A stretch of 64,000 nucleotides of DNA from Sediminicola sp040566555 (GCF_040566555.1 NZ_JBEWYP010000005.1:124001-188000), one strand, 5' to 3'. Counted from the stretch's first letter, positions 45,436 to 55,927 are shown. A program made the numbers and translations. Notes: generated from the sequence alone by a model not told the origin.

Positions 45436-45579
45436 CTATAGGCGAATGGTCATTTGCACAAGACAAAACCTTAGTTTACTGAATTGATTCCTATCCAAAA
45501 TAAAAGCCATCAGGGTTATCCTGATGGCTTTTATATAACTTCTACACCATCTTAAATGATGCTACTCTTGTGGTAATCC
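45436..45579 (+). repeat. Duplicated intergenic segment, copy 2
   Basis: Second copy of the segment at 43429-43569, with the same order of landmarks (CTATAGGC, GGTCATTT, terminator, ATAACTTCTACA, GATGCT, TGGTAATCC). The symporter stop codon follows its last base. Confidence 0.75.
45506..45528. terminator. Bidirectional terminator, copy 2
   Basis: Identical stem-loop to that at 43496-43518 with flanking A and T runs, between the convergent regulator and symporter genes. Confidence 0.85.
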
Positions 45580-47232
45580 TTACTTCGCAAAGTAGATATA
45601 AATACCAATCACAATGGTACAGATGGCTATACCAACGATCTTAATATGTTTATAGGGAACTATATCCACTTGTTTGGTGTACTCCAACTCAAAGGGAGTT
45701 GCCCTTGGTTTGAAATAGCCAATGATCAACATGATTACCACGTTGGACAAAAATAAGATAGCCATTACATGTAAATAATGTGGGTAGGCATCCGCTTCCA
45801 CCAATTTTAGGGCCGCAGGATCTGTAACCCCAGCTGCTTTTGCAGCTGCAAGAGCGCTTTCCTTCATATTGGGACCAAGCCAAAACTGACTGATTATATA
45901 CAAAAGGGAACCCGAAAAAATACCAATTTTTGCTGCAATGGCAGGTACCCTCTTAGTTAAGTACCCCACTACAATTATGGTGAAAATTGGAATACTATAG
46001 ATTCCATTAATTTCCTGTAAATAATTGAATAAACTTCCCGCATTGGCAATCAACGGGGCGATGAACATAGCCGCTAGTGCCAAGATAACCCCAAATATTT
46101 TACCGTACTTAACCACGGTTCTTTCGGGAGCCTCTTTATTAATATGTTGTTTATAGATATCAATCCCAAATAAGGTCACCGAACTGTTGAGCACACTATT
46201 AAAGGAACTCAAGATGGCGCCAAAGAGAACTGCGGCGAAAAATCCGACCATAGGTTTTGGCAATACTGCCCTCACCAATTCTGGATAAGCAAGATCACTG
46301 GAAGCTAGTCCACCTTCAAAATAATGATAGGCGATCATTCCCGGCAACACCAAAATTAACGGCCCCAAAATCTTTAAAAAGGCAGCCAATAACAATCCTT
46401 TTTGACCTTCGGCCAAGTTTTTGGCACCCAAAGCACGTTGTATGATCTGCTGATTGGTTCCCCAATAAAACAACTGCACCAACATCATCCCCGTAAAAAT
46501 GGTAGAAAATGGCACCTCTTGTCCAGTATTTCCCGTAGAATCGAATCTTTCAGGCTCTGTAGTCATCAATAAATTCAACCCATCCAAAACACTGCCGTCC
46601 CCTATGGCCATCAATCCAAAAATTGGAATTAAAAAACCGCCGGTAAGCAGCCCGATCGCATTGATGGAATCTGAAACCGCTACCGCCTTCAAGCCACCAA
46701 ATACGGCATAAATGGAACCTATGATCCCAATACCCCAAATACAGATCACCAAGGCTGTTGAATCTGATACACCCAATAAAGTGGGCACATCGAACATACC
46801 GCTAATGGCAACCGAACCAGAGTAAAGAATTACTGGCAATAACACCACCACATATCCCGTTAAAAATAATCCCGAAGTAATTGTTTTGGTGCTAACATCA
46901 AACCTTTTCGCCAAAAACTGGGGTACGGTGGTCAAGCCACCCTTCAGGTATCGTGGCAATAAAAATACCGCAGTTATTACCATGGCAATCGCCGCTAAGG
47001 TTTCCCACGCCATCACGGATAATCCGTCCGTATAGGCACTTCCGTTTAATCCGACAATTTGTTCTGTAGATAGGTTTGTAAGTAAAAGAGAACCTGCTAT
47101 AACACCGGCCGTTAGACTTCTGCCTCCTAAAAAATAACCATCAGATGAACCTTCATCTGTTTTCCTTGTGGCATAATAGGAGATTATACCTACCAATGCA
47201 GTGAAGCCAACAAAAGATAATATTCCAATCAT
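45580..47232 (-). CDS. Sodium:solute symporter (SSS family)
   Basis: A 550-residue inner-membrane transporter with about 13-14 spans. The family start YFLGGRSLTAGVIAGSLLLT, NLSTEQIVGLNG and the loop GGLKAVAVSDSINAIGLL are typical of sodium/solute symporters. The substrate is probably a sugar or similar compound, judging from the SGLT-like residues FYWGTNQQIIQRALGAK. It has no catabolic neighbour. Single gene, convergent with the membrane regulator. Confidence 0.9.
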   Translation of the reverse strand: MIGILSFVGFTALVGIISYYATRKTDEGSSDGYFLGGRSLTAGVIAGSLLLTNLSTEQIVGLNGSAYTDGLSVMAWETLAAIAMVITAVFLLPRYLKGGLTTVPQFLAKRFDVSTKTITSGLFLTGYVVVLLPVILYSGSVAISGMFDVPTLLGVSDSTALVICIWGIGIIGSIYAVFGGLKAVAVSDSINAIGLLTGGFLIPIFGLMAIGDGSVLDGLNLLMTTEPERFDSTGNTGQEVPFSTIFTGMMLVQLFYWGTNQQIIQRALGAKNLAEGQKGLLLAAFLKILGPLILVLPGMIAYHYFEGGLASSDLAYPELVRAVLPKPMVGFFAAVLFGAILSSFNSVLNSSVTLFGIDIYKQHINKEAPERTVVKYGKIFGVILALAAMFIAPLIANAGSLFNYLQEINGIYSIPIFTIIVVGYLTKRVPAIAAKIGIFSGSLLYIISQFWLGPNMKESALAAAKAAGVTDPAALKLVEADAYPHYLHVMAILFLSNVVIMLIIGYFKPRATPFELEYTKQVDIVPYKHIKIVGIAICTIVIGIYIYFAK

Positions 47233-47484
47233 AAGTATGAGTTAATTAAAGTGGTTTGATTATTCCGCATAAATATATTGGATTTTTTACACATATGATG
47301 GTTTCCTCAGAAAGTATCCAGAATAATAACATTTTAGCGTCTGACCCTTATAAAACGCTATTTCTAATTGTATTCTAGAAATTAACCATAAAAGAAATCC
47401 TATTTTTTATAAAATGGAGTTAAATCTTACCCCTTTCCGACAATTTCCCTTGAAGCCTCCTAAAATAATCCTAGCTTTGATAAT

Positions 47485-48345
47485 ATGACAAGATTTGCTA
47501 CCCTTTTCCTAATTGTTTTGTTTACAAGTTGTTCCAACTATGGTCAGCTGACCTTTGTCACCAAACTGCCCCATAAAATCAGTGAAAGTTCCGGGTTGGT
47601 GCAGATGGACAATGCTACCATTTGGACCATTGAGGATCATGGGAATGAGGATGAATTGTACCAGGTGGATTTTGAAGGGAATCTGCTCAAGGAACTAAAG
47701 GTCAAGAACGGAAAAAATGAGGATTGGGAAGACCTTGCCAAAGATGACCAAGGCAATGTTTATATAGCGGACACCGGCAACAACAACAGTGATCGCAAAG
47801 ATCTGGTAATCTATAAAGTTCCTAATCCGGAAATTGAACCCGGGGACAAGATAGATGCGGAAAAAATTGAATTTTACTTTTCTGACCAAAAAGATTTCAC
47901 CCCTAAAAAAGAGGAAAAGGTATATGACTGCGAGGCGATCTTCTATCACAACAAGTTCCTGTACCTCATCACCAAAAACAGAAGAAGGCCTTTTAATGGA
48001 GAGGCCAGAATCTATAAGGTTCCCGCAGAAAAAGGAAATTACAAGGCTGAATTTATAGGCTCCTTCAATACCTGTGATGAGCCCAATACCTGCATAATAA
48101 CATCGGCGGACATATCCCCTGACGGCAAAAGAATAGTCCTCTTGGGGTATGGAAAATTATGGGTCTTTACGGATTTTACCTGGGATAATTTCACCAAGGG
48201 CAACATGGAGACCATAGATTTAGGGGCCACCACACAATTGGAAGCCGTTGCCTTTAAAGTAAATTCCAACACCTCTTTGCTCCTAACAGATGAGGAAAGA
48301 GGCGATACAGGACAAAATTTGTATTCCTACGAATTGAAGCATTAA
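47485..48345 (+). CDS. Beta-propeller lipoprotein
   Basis: A 286-residue exported lipoprotein (lipobox LFTSC). The mature part has repeated strand patterns (TIWTIEDHGNEDELYQVDFE, NVYIADTGNNNSDRK, AVAFKVNSNTSLLLTDEERG) and resembles SdiA-regulated/NHL-type six-bladed propellers, with the metal-binding-like DTGNNN. No enzyme activity can be predicted. Transcribed alone, convergent with the phosphatase-barrel gene. Confidence 0.7.
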   Translation: MTRFATLFLIVLFTSCSNYGQLTFVTKLPHKISESSGLVQMDNATIWTIEDHGNEDELYQVDFEGNLLKELKVKNGKNEDWEDLAKDDQGNVYIADTGNNNSDRKDLVIYKVPNPEIEPGDKIDAEKIEFYFSDQKDFTPKKEEKVYDCEAIFYHNKFLYLITKNRRRPFNGEARIYKVPAEKGNYKAEFIGSFNTCDEPNTCIITSADISPDGKRIVLLGYGKLWVFTDFTWDNFTKGNMETIDLGATTQLEAVAFKVNSNTSLLLTDEERGDTGQNLYSYELKH

Positions 48346-48372
48346 AGTACTGCCCAAGTATTAGCCATTAGA

Positions 48373-51300
48373 TTAGAAGCCAAAGCCTAGACCAAAGGAC
48401 AATCGTGGACCTTCTTCACTATAAAATAGCGCCACTTTAAAAGACATCAGGTCTGCGGCGTTTAGGAATAAACCTCCCCCATAAGATGTATGCCATTCAT
48501 TGGAAGCCTGGCCTGGCTGCCAAACCCTTCCATAATCAAAACCTCCGTACATCCCCAGGGATACGGGCAAGATCCCAGTTCTCATTTTGCGCAACCTCAG
48601 CCTTAAATCAGTATTCTGATAATAGGAAGTCTTCCCAACAAACCTTTGATTCCTATAGCCCCGAGGACCGTCAGTAGCCCCTATGCTGGCACCTTGGTAA
48701 AACTCGTATCCATTTCCAATATTAAAATGGGCCTTCCATTTGGTGGCCAATACAAGTTTGCCACTGGGTATAAGTTTATGGTCCAACGAAAGTGTGGGGA
48801 TAATATACCCAAAGCTTTCCGCTTCCCCATCTACATTTGTTTTATACCCTACTTCCAAGGAAGATCCCATCCCCAACGTAGGAAATGCGGCATTATCAAC
48901 ATTTGAATAGTCGTATACGGCATCTATTCCAACAAACTGCTTGCTATTTTCTTCCCCATTGGCAACATAGAAGGTGTTGATAAAACGATCTGAAGTTTCT
49001 TCAACTTCTATATGCTCATAGGATATCCCTGTTCTAAAGCTGGCACCCAACTCACCCCTCCATATAATAGATGGGGCAAAGCTCAACGTCTTTAACCGAA
49101 CCCTGTTATAATCGAGCTCCAATTCATCATCTGGATTTTCCGTCTCATTCCCAAAGCCAAAGAAATTGATACTGAAATTAGGACTGGTGAACCTACCATT
49201 GACCATCAGGTTCCAATTTTCAAAAACATGGGCAAATTCCCCCGAATAATTAAGGTCAAACCCACTTGTGCCAAAATAATAACCGGCATTAAAAGTGTGT
49301 TGGGTAGTAAACGGATTTTGTCTTAGTTTATAAACAGTGAACGTATTGCTGATTCCCAATTTTAAACCGTCATCGGGGTTAAAGCCTACCGTTGGTACCA
49401 ATTGATTCTGTTTTTTGATCAATTTTAAAGGCTGATAGGTATTCGTTTCATACTCATCTGTCAATTTAACTTTAGCGCCTCCTGTTTGTTCAATTTTGTT
49501 GTCCTTGGATTTGTAATCGTAAATGGCAATATTGGCACCGTTTCCAATTTTATAGGTATCGGTTCCATTACCCCCAATTAATTTTATGATAATGGATGAA
49601 TTACCTTCTCCCATGGTTTCAAAATGATCCCCATCATTGAGGCCGTAGATCCAAATTTCTTTTGTTGTCCCTCTATCAAAGACCTTATCAAAAAATAGCT
49701 TTTCCTTTTCCCCTTTAATTATTCTATATGCCTTTATATCCACATCTCCATTGGCAAGTATATTAATATCGAACCAATCGTCCTTATCGGTCCCGGTCAC
49801 TACCGTAAGTCGGCTTAATGCCTTGTAATAATCGTCTGCAATTTTGGGTAGCGCCTCCAATCGGGACAACATTATCCTTTTAATCTTTCCTAGGGTTTCA
49901 TCTTGTACCTCCTTAGGAAACATTGCCAAGGATTCATCTATTACCCCTTCTGTAATGCTATTTTGCAATAGCAAAACTTGTTTCTCCCATTGCTCTTTTT
50001 TGGTGCCATTAAGCAAGGTCATATCCAATGAAAACGGATTGGAATTAAAGGTTTTGACATTACGGATGTTCTCATTGAACCCTTCCATAAGCTTCAAAGC
50101 AGGGATAAGCCTGGTGGAGATATTCATTAATAAACCGTCACCCATAATGGAAAAAACTTGGTCCCTATCCCTTGGAATAGGTCGGTATAACACCTTGTCC
50201 GGTATTTCGTCCTTAAACTCTGCCCATCGCCACTGGTCCATATGACGATCCCAATCCCCAATGACCATATCAAAGAGCCTTGCCCTTATATACATATCCG
50301 TATCAACGATATACTTTTCGTCTGACCTTAATTTTTCCAATAAATCATAGGTGCTTTCAATATCCTTGGCATTCCCGAAGCTATTTAAATCATCATGTCC
50401 TTCGGATACATGCTCTTCTATCATATAGAGCTCATCTCCAAAACCTGTATTAAAATCTTCCAATGCCGGTTGCTTGGGAACATAAAACAATTTGGGATTG
50501 GTGTGGTATATCTGGGCAGCATCGGAAAGGATGCCCATGGTAAAGGGGGCATAGGGATGTGCACCGGTGTAAAAATCTTCCAATAGGCCCTCGGTGTACG
50601 TTTCTTCAAAATCTCCAATAATGTACTGATCCTTAAAGGCCATCGCCTGTAAATAGCGTTCCGCCTCTTTTTTTAGGGCGCGCATTACATATTCCTTCCC
50701 GCTTTTATGTTGGAGGCGCAGCGACTTGGATTGATGTCCGCCTCCTTTACGAATAGGGGTTAGTCCCCCATATAACGTATCCAATTCGACCGTAGGAACC
50801 GTAACTTTTGTCCCATAATATTTCCTGTACCGCTCTCCCCAGATAGCTCTAAAAAAGGCACTCTTGTCTACTTCCTCTTCTGTATAAATGGAGGTTTGTA
50901 CTTCTTTTGGAAACTTAGAGGGATACTTGTTCTCATTTACTGTGGTATCCCTTGTATATATTCCAGAAGTGAAAAGAAATTCCTCTTTTTCAATATCATT
51001 GGCGTCCACTCCATAGTAACGCACCCTAGAGGAACCATCCTTATAGACCTCAAGTATGGCATATCCCATGCGCCCCGTGGAAAACTTACTGCCATTCAAT
51101 AAATTTGTCGCTCCCTTTTTTGCGCCAGACCCACTGACTATCTGTGGTACATTTCGCTCTACAATATATTGAAGGGAATGTTCGTGCCCTGAAGTCACTA
51201 TAACTTTTTCAGAATAATTGGCCAAGGTTACTATGCGATTGATCAACTCCTGATACCTTTTATTCTGCATATCTTCTATTGAGGCACCCGCAGTTTTCCG

Positions 51301-52086
51301 AAATAAATTCACCAACGTACCTAAGATAGGAAGTGGTCCCACCTTGCTCTTTGGATAAAATTGTTGGTACAGGGTATATTGCCCCCCATGTGGCCCATAA
51401 CTGAACATGGGATGGTGCATGGCCAGTAGGATTGTTTTTCCAGCATTTTTCTTGATTTCATCCTCCAACTCGGCAAAAAATTTCTCACGGCTATTTATTT
51501 CACAGTCCTCGTTCATGGACGGTCTTTTATTCCAATTGGTCAAGTACCATTCCGTATCCATAACGATCATCACCACCTCCTCATTGATGTCCACCTTTTC
51601 CAAGGGACATCCATTTTCTGGCAAGAAGGAATCTTTTCTATCCAAGGTCATCTCTACATATTCTTCCTGTCTTTTTAACCCTTTTAAACCTTCCGTATAC
51701 CAATCGTGATTGCCAGGTATAAAAATGACCCGTCCACGATAATCCTTAACCGTGTTCAGTTGGGCATCCAAATGGTTTTTGGCATTGAAATAAGCCACCG
51801 TGGAATCCTTTGGATTGGGAAGGCCAGCAGGATAGATGTTATCCCCTAGGAATACCGCTGTACTATTGGTATCGGCTTTTTTTAATTTCTCTTGAAAAAT
51901 TTTCAATGCAGGATTCATCCCTCCCTTGGGCGATAGCCCGGCATCACCTATCAGATAAAAAGTATGGGAAATCTCCTTAGTGGTAGTCTTATCCTCGGCA
52001 TTTTCCTCATTGAGATATTTTGCCTCATATGTAGCACAATTAACAAACAAGAGAAGAATCGCAATAAGGGTAAAATGTTTATGCAT
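48373..52086 (-). CDS. Metallophosphatase fused to an outer-membrane beta barrel
   Basis: A 1237-residue lipoprotein-signal protein (LLLFVNCATYE). Residues 45-400 are a calcineurin-like phosphatase with all blocks: YLIGDAG, FLGDNIYPAG, IPGNHDWYTEG, AMHHPMFSYG and SGHEHSLQ. The middle (about 400-830) has no known motif. The last 400 residues are strand-rich, like Omp85/surface-antigen barrels, and end in Phe (LSFGLGFGF), a barrel C-terminus. The likely picture is an outer-membrane protein carrying a phosphoesterase. Its substrate is unknown. Confidence 0.85.
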   Translation of the reverse strand: MHKHFTLIAILLLFVNCATYEAKYLNEENAEDKTTTKEISHTFYLIGDAGLSPKGGMNPALKIFQEKLKKADTNSTAVFLGDNIYPAGLPNPKDSTVAYFNAKNHLDAQLNTVKDYRGRVIFIPGNHDWYTEGLKGLKRQEEYVEMTLDRKDSFLPENGCPLEKVDINEEVVMIVMDTEWYLTNWNKRPSMNEDCEINSREKFFAELEDEIKKNAGKTILLAMHHPMFSYGPHGGQYTLYQQFYPKSKVGPLPILGTLVNLFRKTAGASIEDMQNKRYQELINRIVTLANYSEKVIVTSGHEHSLQYIVERNVPQIVSGSGAKKGATNLLNGSKFSTGRMGYAILEVYKDGSSRVRYYGVDANDIEKEEFLFTSGIYTRDTTVNENKYPSKFPKEVQTSIYTEEEVDKSAFFRAIWGERYRKYYGTKVTVPTVELDTLYGGLTPIRKGGGHQSKSLRLQHKSGKEYVMRALKKEAERYLQAMAFKDQYIIGDFEETYTEGLLEDFYTGAHPYAPFTMGILSDAAQIYHTNPKLFYVPKQPALEDFNTGFGDELYMIEEHVSEGHDDLNSFGNAKDIESTYDLLEKLRSDEKYIVDTDMYIRARLFDMVIGDWDRHMDQWRWAEFKDEIPDKVLYRPIPRDRDQVFSIMGDGLLMNISTRLIPALKLMEGFNENIRNVKTFNSNPFSLDMTLLNGTKKEQWEKQVLLLQNSITEGVIDESLAMFPKEVQDETLGKIKRIMLSRLEALPKIADDYYKALSRLTVVTGTDKDDWFDINILANGDVDIKAYRIIKGEKEKLFFDKVFDRGTTKEIWIYGLNDGDHFETMGEGNSSIIIKLIGGNGTDTYKIGNGANIAIYDYKSKDNKIEQTGGAKVKLTDEYETNTYQPLKLIKKQNQLVPTVGFNPDDGLKLGISNTFTVYKLRQNPFTTQHTFNAGYYFGTSGFDLNYSGEFAHVFENWNLMVNGRFTSPNFSINFFGFGNETENPDDELELDYNRVRLKTLSFAPSIIWRGELGASFRTGISYEHIEVEETSDRFINTFYVANGEENSKQFVGIDAVYDYSNVDNAAFPTLGMGSSLEVGYKTNVDGEAESFGYIIPTLSLDHKLIPSGKLVLATKWKAHFNIGNGYEFYQGASIGATDGPRGYRNQRFVGKTSYYQNTDLRLRLRKMRTGILPVSLGMYGGFDYGRVWQPGQASNEWHTSYGGGLFLNAADLMSFKVALFYSEEGPRLSFGLGFGF

Positions 52087-52140
52087 ACCAATAAAGTTAG
52101 AAAATTTAATTTTGTAATTTAGGAACCGTAAAAATGATGT

Positions 52141-53343
52141 ATGTCAAATATTATTAAGGAAGCCGAAGATTTTGTTACCAATTTATTGAACCAACAGTTG
52201 TCCTCCAATTATTTATACCACAACCTAAGGCATACCCAAAGAGTTGTTAAAAATACTAAAGAATTGTTGGACGCTTATGACTTGAATGATAAAGAAAATG
52301 AAGCAATTGAATTGGCAGCTTGGTTTCATGATACAGGTTATACTGAAGGATCCTTGGATCACGAAGAAAAAAGCTGTGTGATAGCCAAAAAATATCTTGA
52401 AGGGAAAAAGTATGATACAGCAGGAATAAAAGAGATTTGTCGTCTGATCATGGCCACCAAACGCTTTTATACCCCTCAAGATCTATCCGAGGAGATCCTT
52501 AAGGATGCCGACTCCTCACATCTGTCCAGCAAATCCTATATAGCCACCTCCGAATTATTGCGCGAAGAGCTTTCAAAATTAGATATTGCCCATTATTCCA
52601 CGAAAGACTGGAGGAACGAAAACATCAAAATGTTCCGTACGGAGCACCGGTTTTACACGGATTATGCCAAGAAAAACTGGCAAAAACGAAAAGATAAGAA
52701 CCTGAAAAAACTGGTCAAGGGCAAAAAATCGGAAAAAAAGCTGATCAAAAAAGAGTCCTTAAAAGCAAAACTCAAAAATGAAAGTCCAGATCGGGGCATA
52801 CAGACCCTTTTCAGGGTTACCCTGAGAAACCATCTGACCTTAAGTGATATTGCCGATACCAAGGCCAACATCCTGCTCTCGGTAAATGCAATCATCATTT
52901 CCCTGGCCTTATCCAATCTAATTCCAAAGTTGGACAACCCTTCCAATGACTATTTAATTTACCCAACAATTATTTTTGTATTGTTCAGTGTGGTCTCCAT
53001 GGTACTTGCTGTTATGGCCACACGCCCAAATGTGACTAGGGGAGAATTCACCAAAGAAGATGTCGACCAAAAGAGGGTAAACCTGCTCTTTTTTGGAAAT
53101 TTCCATCAAATGGGATTAAAGGAATATGAGTGGGCCATCAATGAATTGATAAAGGATAGGGATTACATTTATTCCTCCCTGACCAAGGATCTTTACTTCT
53201 TGGGATTGGTCCTCAACAGAAAATACAAGTTATTGAGATGGACCTATACCATCTTTATGATCGGCATGATCTTATCTGTAATAGCCTTTGCATTTTTCTT
53301 TAAATATTTTGGTCCAGATAGGGCATTACCAATAGTACAATAG
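52141..53343 (+). CDS. HD-domain hydrolase fused to a Pycsar-type transmembrane domain
   Basis: A 400-residue protein. Residues 1-190 form an HD phosphohydrolase (YHNLRHTQRVV, AAWFHDTGYT with the HD pair, LKDADSSH). A Lys-rich linker (about 195-215) leads to a DUF5706/Pycsar-effector-type membrane domain: LSDIADTKANILLSVNAIII, then two or three spans ending at 392. In Pycsar, such a membrane domain opens after cyclic-nucleotide binding. Here it is joined to an HD enzyme that could degrade such a nucleotide. No cyclase gene is nearby. This fusion is widespread in flavobacteria (recollection). Confidence 0.85.
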   Translation: MSNIIKEAEDFVTNLLNQQLSSNYLYHNLRHTQRVVKNTKELLDAYDLNDKENEAIELAAWFHDTGYTEGSLDHEEKSCVIAKKYLEGKKYDTAGIKEICRLIMATKRFYTPQDLSEEILKDADSSHLSSKSYIATSELLREELSKLDIAHYSTKDWRNENIKMFRTEHRFYTDYAKKNWQKRKDKNLKKLVKGKKSEKKLIKKESLKAKLKNESPDRGIQTLFRVTLRNHLTLSDIADTKANILLSVNAIIISLALSNLIPKLDNPSNDYLIYPTIIFVLFSVVSMVLAVMATRPNVTRGEFTKEDVDQKRVNLLFFGNFHQMGLKEYEWAINELIKDRDYIYSSLTKDLYFLGLVLNRKYKLLRWTYTIFMIGMILSVIAFAFFFKYFGPDRALPIVQ

Positions 53344-53387
53344 AAATCTCTTGGCCCTCTTGGAATCCAAGGGCATGAAACAATAAA

Positions 53388-53425
53388 ACCATCAATTTGC
53401 CTTTAGCAGCATTGATGGTTTTTTA
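53388..53425. terminator. Bidirectional terminator between convergent genes
   Basis: ACCATCAAT/ATTGATGGT stem with a 14-nt loop, A run before and T run after, between the HD-Pycsar and GAF genes. Confidence 0.75.
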
Positions 53426-53442
53426 CTTATAGTTATAAACTC

Positions 53443-55815
53443 CTAAGACTCTATCTCATGAATAAGATCATCGTAGGTGAAAGTACGTTCAGTTTCTTTG
53501 CCTTTGGTATAGAGGAATTCTACCCGTATGGCCTTTAAACCAGAGACCCCCTGAAGACCTTCCAGTTCCACGATCTCTATATTATTTGTGAAGTAGCCTT
53601 TGGACTTTAAAAATTTAATATACCTGAGGTATTCCAATTCATCCTTCTTTTGTGAATAGACGATACTGAGCTTCCCTTTTTGGGTCAGGCGCTCATCCGT
53701 GCCTTTGATATAGGATTTGTCTATTCTCTTTTTTATTACCTCATACCTTGCGTTATAAGTGCCATCCACATCAAAGCGTTTCTCATCCATTCTAAATCGG
53801 ATGGACAAAGAGGTATTGTACACCAAGATCATAGAAGCAACATCCAACTGTACCGGTAATTTTGGCTTTAAGTTGTAATAACTGTTTTCCATTTCGCACA
53901 TAACCTGCAATTGCCATAAGCGAAGATTATTGAGGTAAATGGGATCAAAATCCCTATCCCCAACAATAGAATCCCCAATATACATATTGTGCTCTACGCC
54001 ATCTGTCTTGTACCGTTCAAAAAAGTGGGGAAACATTTTTTGCGCTTCTTCCTGTTTCTTATCTATTACGGCCGCCAACTTTTTATTGATCAGCATGACG
54101 CTTTCGTCATAATTCCTACGGTGGTCGTAGTAGGAATGGGTAGCCCCATCTATATGGGTCTCATAGGTCATGATGGATTTATAAAGTTCCTTATCCTTCT
54201 TTTTAAGATGGTTGAATACGGGGTTGATCTCATTAACCACAAAGTCAAAGATCACTTGCTCACTTGTGGTGTCGAGTACTTCTTTAATTTCATTGATATG
54301 GTTGTCTACCCTGAACATGAGTTCTTCATAAATCGGTAGCTTTTTACTTTCCCAAGCCTCAGCCAAAATAGTATTGATCTCGGACAATTGGATGAGCAGG
54401 TCGCGCTGAATTGCGGAATTCCTCGCATGTGAAGAATCCTTTATATCTATCTGACCATATAAGGGATAGACGTCCTTAAACGCTATTTCCCTAAATACGG
54501 GTTGCAGGCCTTGAACATCATCGGCAATAAAACGCTTGGCCTCTTCTTTAAAACGCCAATAAACGGAAGAGTGAACAGAGGTACATTCGTGCTGAATAAC
54601 CACATCCACCAAATTGGACTCTTCTATTTTTGATCGCAATACCGAAGAAACGATGTATGGCATCACGTCTGTTAACTTCGTGGCATTTACACTGTTTAGG
54701 GCATTTCGGTTTTCCGAAACAAGCTCCAGTACACCCAATAAATTTCCATTATCGGCAATTGGGGCCAAGATTGCACTTTTTACACCCTGTTCTTTCAAGG
54801 CGCTATAAAGTCTATTTTTCTTTGAAAGCTTAAAATACTTTTCTACGTCTGCAATGGAGAAGAAGGTATTTTGACTAATTAATTTCTCAAAAGATGCTTG
54901 ACATAATGCCTCGTCACATCTTTCCATTTCCTCTCCGTTGAGGATATAGCTTTCTATATGGAGCCCAAAGACCTTTTCAAACTGGTTCTTTTTAGGATTA
55001 TAATTGACAAACCCTACCCTTATATCCGGGATATTGAAAAGGGATTTAAAGGTGTTCTGTAAGTTTTGTACAAAATTTTCTGTCCCTCTTTTATTTGATG
55101 CAATTAAGCTCGATTTGATCTCGGAAATGGATTGTTCGGCTGTTACATCGAACATATTGGAGATTACAAAGCCTTTTGAAAGGAAACTATTGGGAGGGAT
55201 TTTTTCCTTCCACAACTCCAGATCATCAAAACGTTCCAACAACTCGTCTACATCATCTTGCGTCAAATCTTTCGCCAATTCGGTGGGAATGATCTCAACA
55301 AAATCTGCATTGTATAAGATGCGGTAATTTCGCATTACCCCATTGGCATCAGGGATATCATAAAAAAGCGGCCTTTTAAAATCTAAATGAAAGCCATAGT
55401 GGAAATTCAAGATGACCGTACAGCTCAAGATATAATTTAACTTCTCCGGATTGTCCCGAATTTCCAAGTTAAAGTCGTCCCCAGCATCCGCCAATATTTT
55501 CTTAAATCGAGGTGAGGAATTAAAGATTACATTTTCAAAGGGCAATGAGGCAGTTTTGATCTCATTGGACCCTAATATTACCGGAAAGGTGTCCTGGAGG
55601 ATATACTTGATCAAATCCTTGTGCTTCTCCAAAATAGAAACATCCGAAAAACCCTCTCTTAATTCTGGAAATGGTGCCGCAGCCTCTAAGATAAGTTTGG
55701 CCTTTGTGGCGAGAAACTTATCCTCACTATTGGCCATAGCTTCATACTGTTTCAATAATGTATTGAAACTTATGAGCTGCACCAATGGCGTCTCTCCTCT
55801 TTTTACCTTTTCCAT
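53443..55815 (-). CDS. Large GAF-domain protein
   Basis: A 790-residue cytoplasmic protein. A GAF fold lies at about residues 250-400 (SQNTFFSIADVEKYF, SAILAPIADNGNLLGVLELV). The rest is helical, with no kinase, cyclase or HTH motif that I can see. It may be a signal-responsive scaffold. ATG 55815 (MEKVKRGETPL) is preferred to an in-frame GTG 24 nt upstream. Flanked by a convergent HD-Pycsar gene and a divergent phosphatase. Confidence 0.75.
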   Translation of the reverse strand: MEKVKRGETPLVQLISFNTLLKQYEAMANSEDKFLATKAKLILEAAAPFPELREGFSDVSILEKHKDLIKYILQDTFPVILGSNEIKTASLPFENVIFNSSPRFKKILADAGDDFNLEIRDNPEKLNYILSCTVILNFHYGFHLDFKRPLFYDIPDANGVMRNYRILYNADFVEIIPTELAKDLTQDDVDELLERFDDLELWKEKIPPNSFLSKGFVISNMFDVTAEQSISEIKSSLIASNKRGTENFVQNLQNTFKSLFNIPDIRVGFVNYNPKKNQFEKVFGLHIESYILNGEEMERCDEALCQASFEKLISQNTFFSIADVEKYFKLSKKNRLYSALKEQGVKSAILAPIADNGNLLGVLELVSENRNALNSVNATKLTDVMPYIVSSVLRSKIEESNLVDVVIQHECTSVHSSVYWRFKEEAKRFIADDVQGLQPVFREIAFKDVYPLYGQIDIKDSSHARNSAIQRDLLIQLSEINTILAEAWESKKLPIYEELMFRVDNHINEIKEVLDTTSEQVIFDFVVNEINPVFNHLKKKDKELYKSIMTYETHIDGATHSYYDHRRNYDESVMLINKKLAAVIDKKQEEAQKMFPHFFERYKTDGVEHNMYIGDSIVGDRDFDPIYLNNLRLWQLQVMCEMENSYYNLKPKLPVQLDVASMILVYNTSLSIRFRMDEKRFDVDGTYNARYEVIKKRIDKSYIKGTDERLTQKGKLSIVYSQKKDELEYLRYIKFLKSKGYFTNNIEIVELEGLQGVSGLKAIRVEFLYTKGKETERTFTYDDLIHEIES

Positions 55816-55927
55816 TTTATATTTGTCTAACAATAACACCCAAAATTACAAAATAAAGCGCATATATTTCTGAGCCTAAATTCCTTCTGATCCATCACTT
55901 TTTTGGATATTTATATAAATTTAATAA

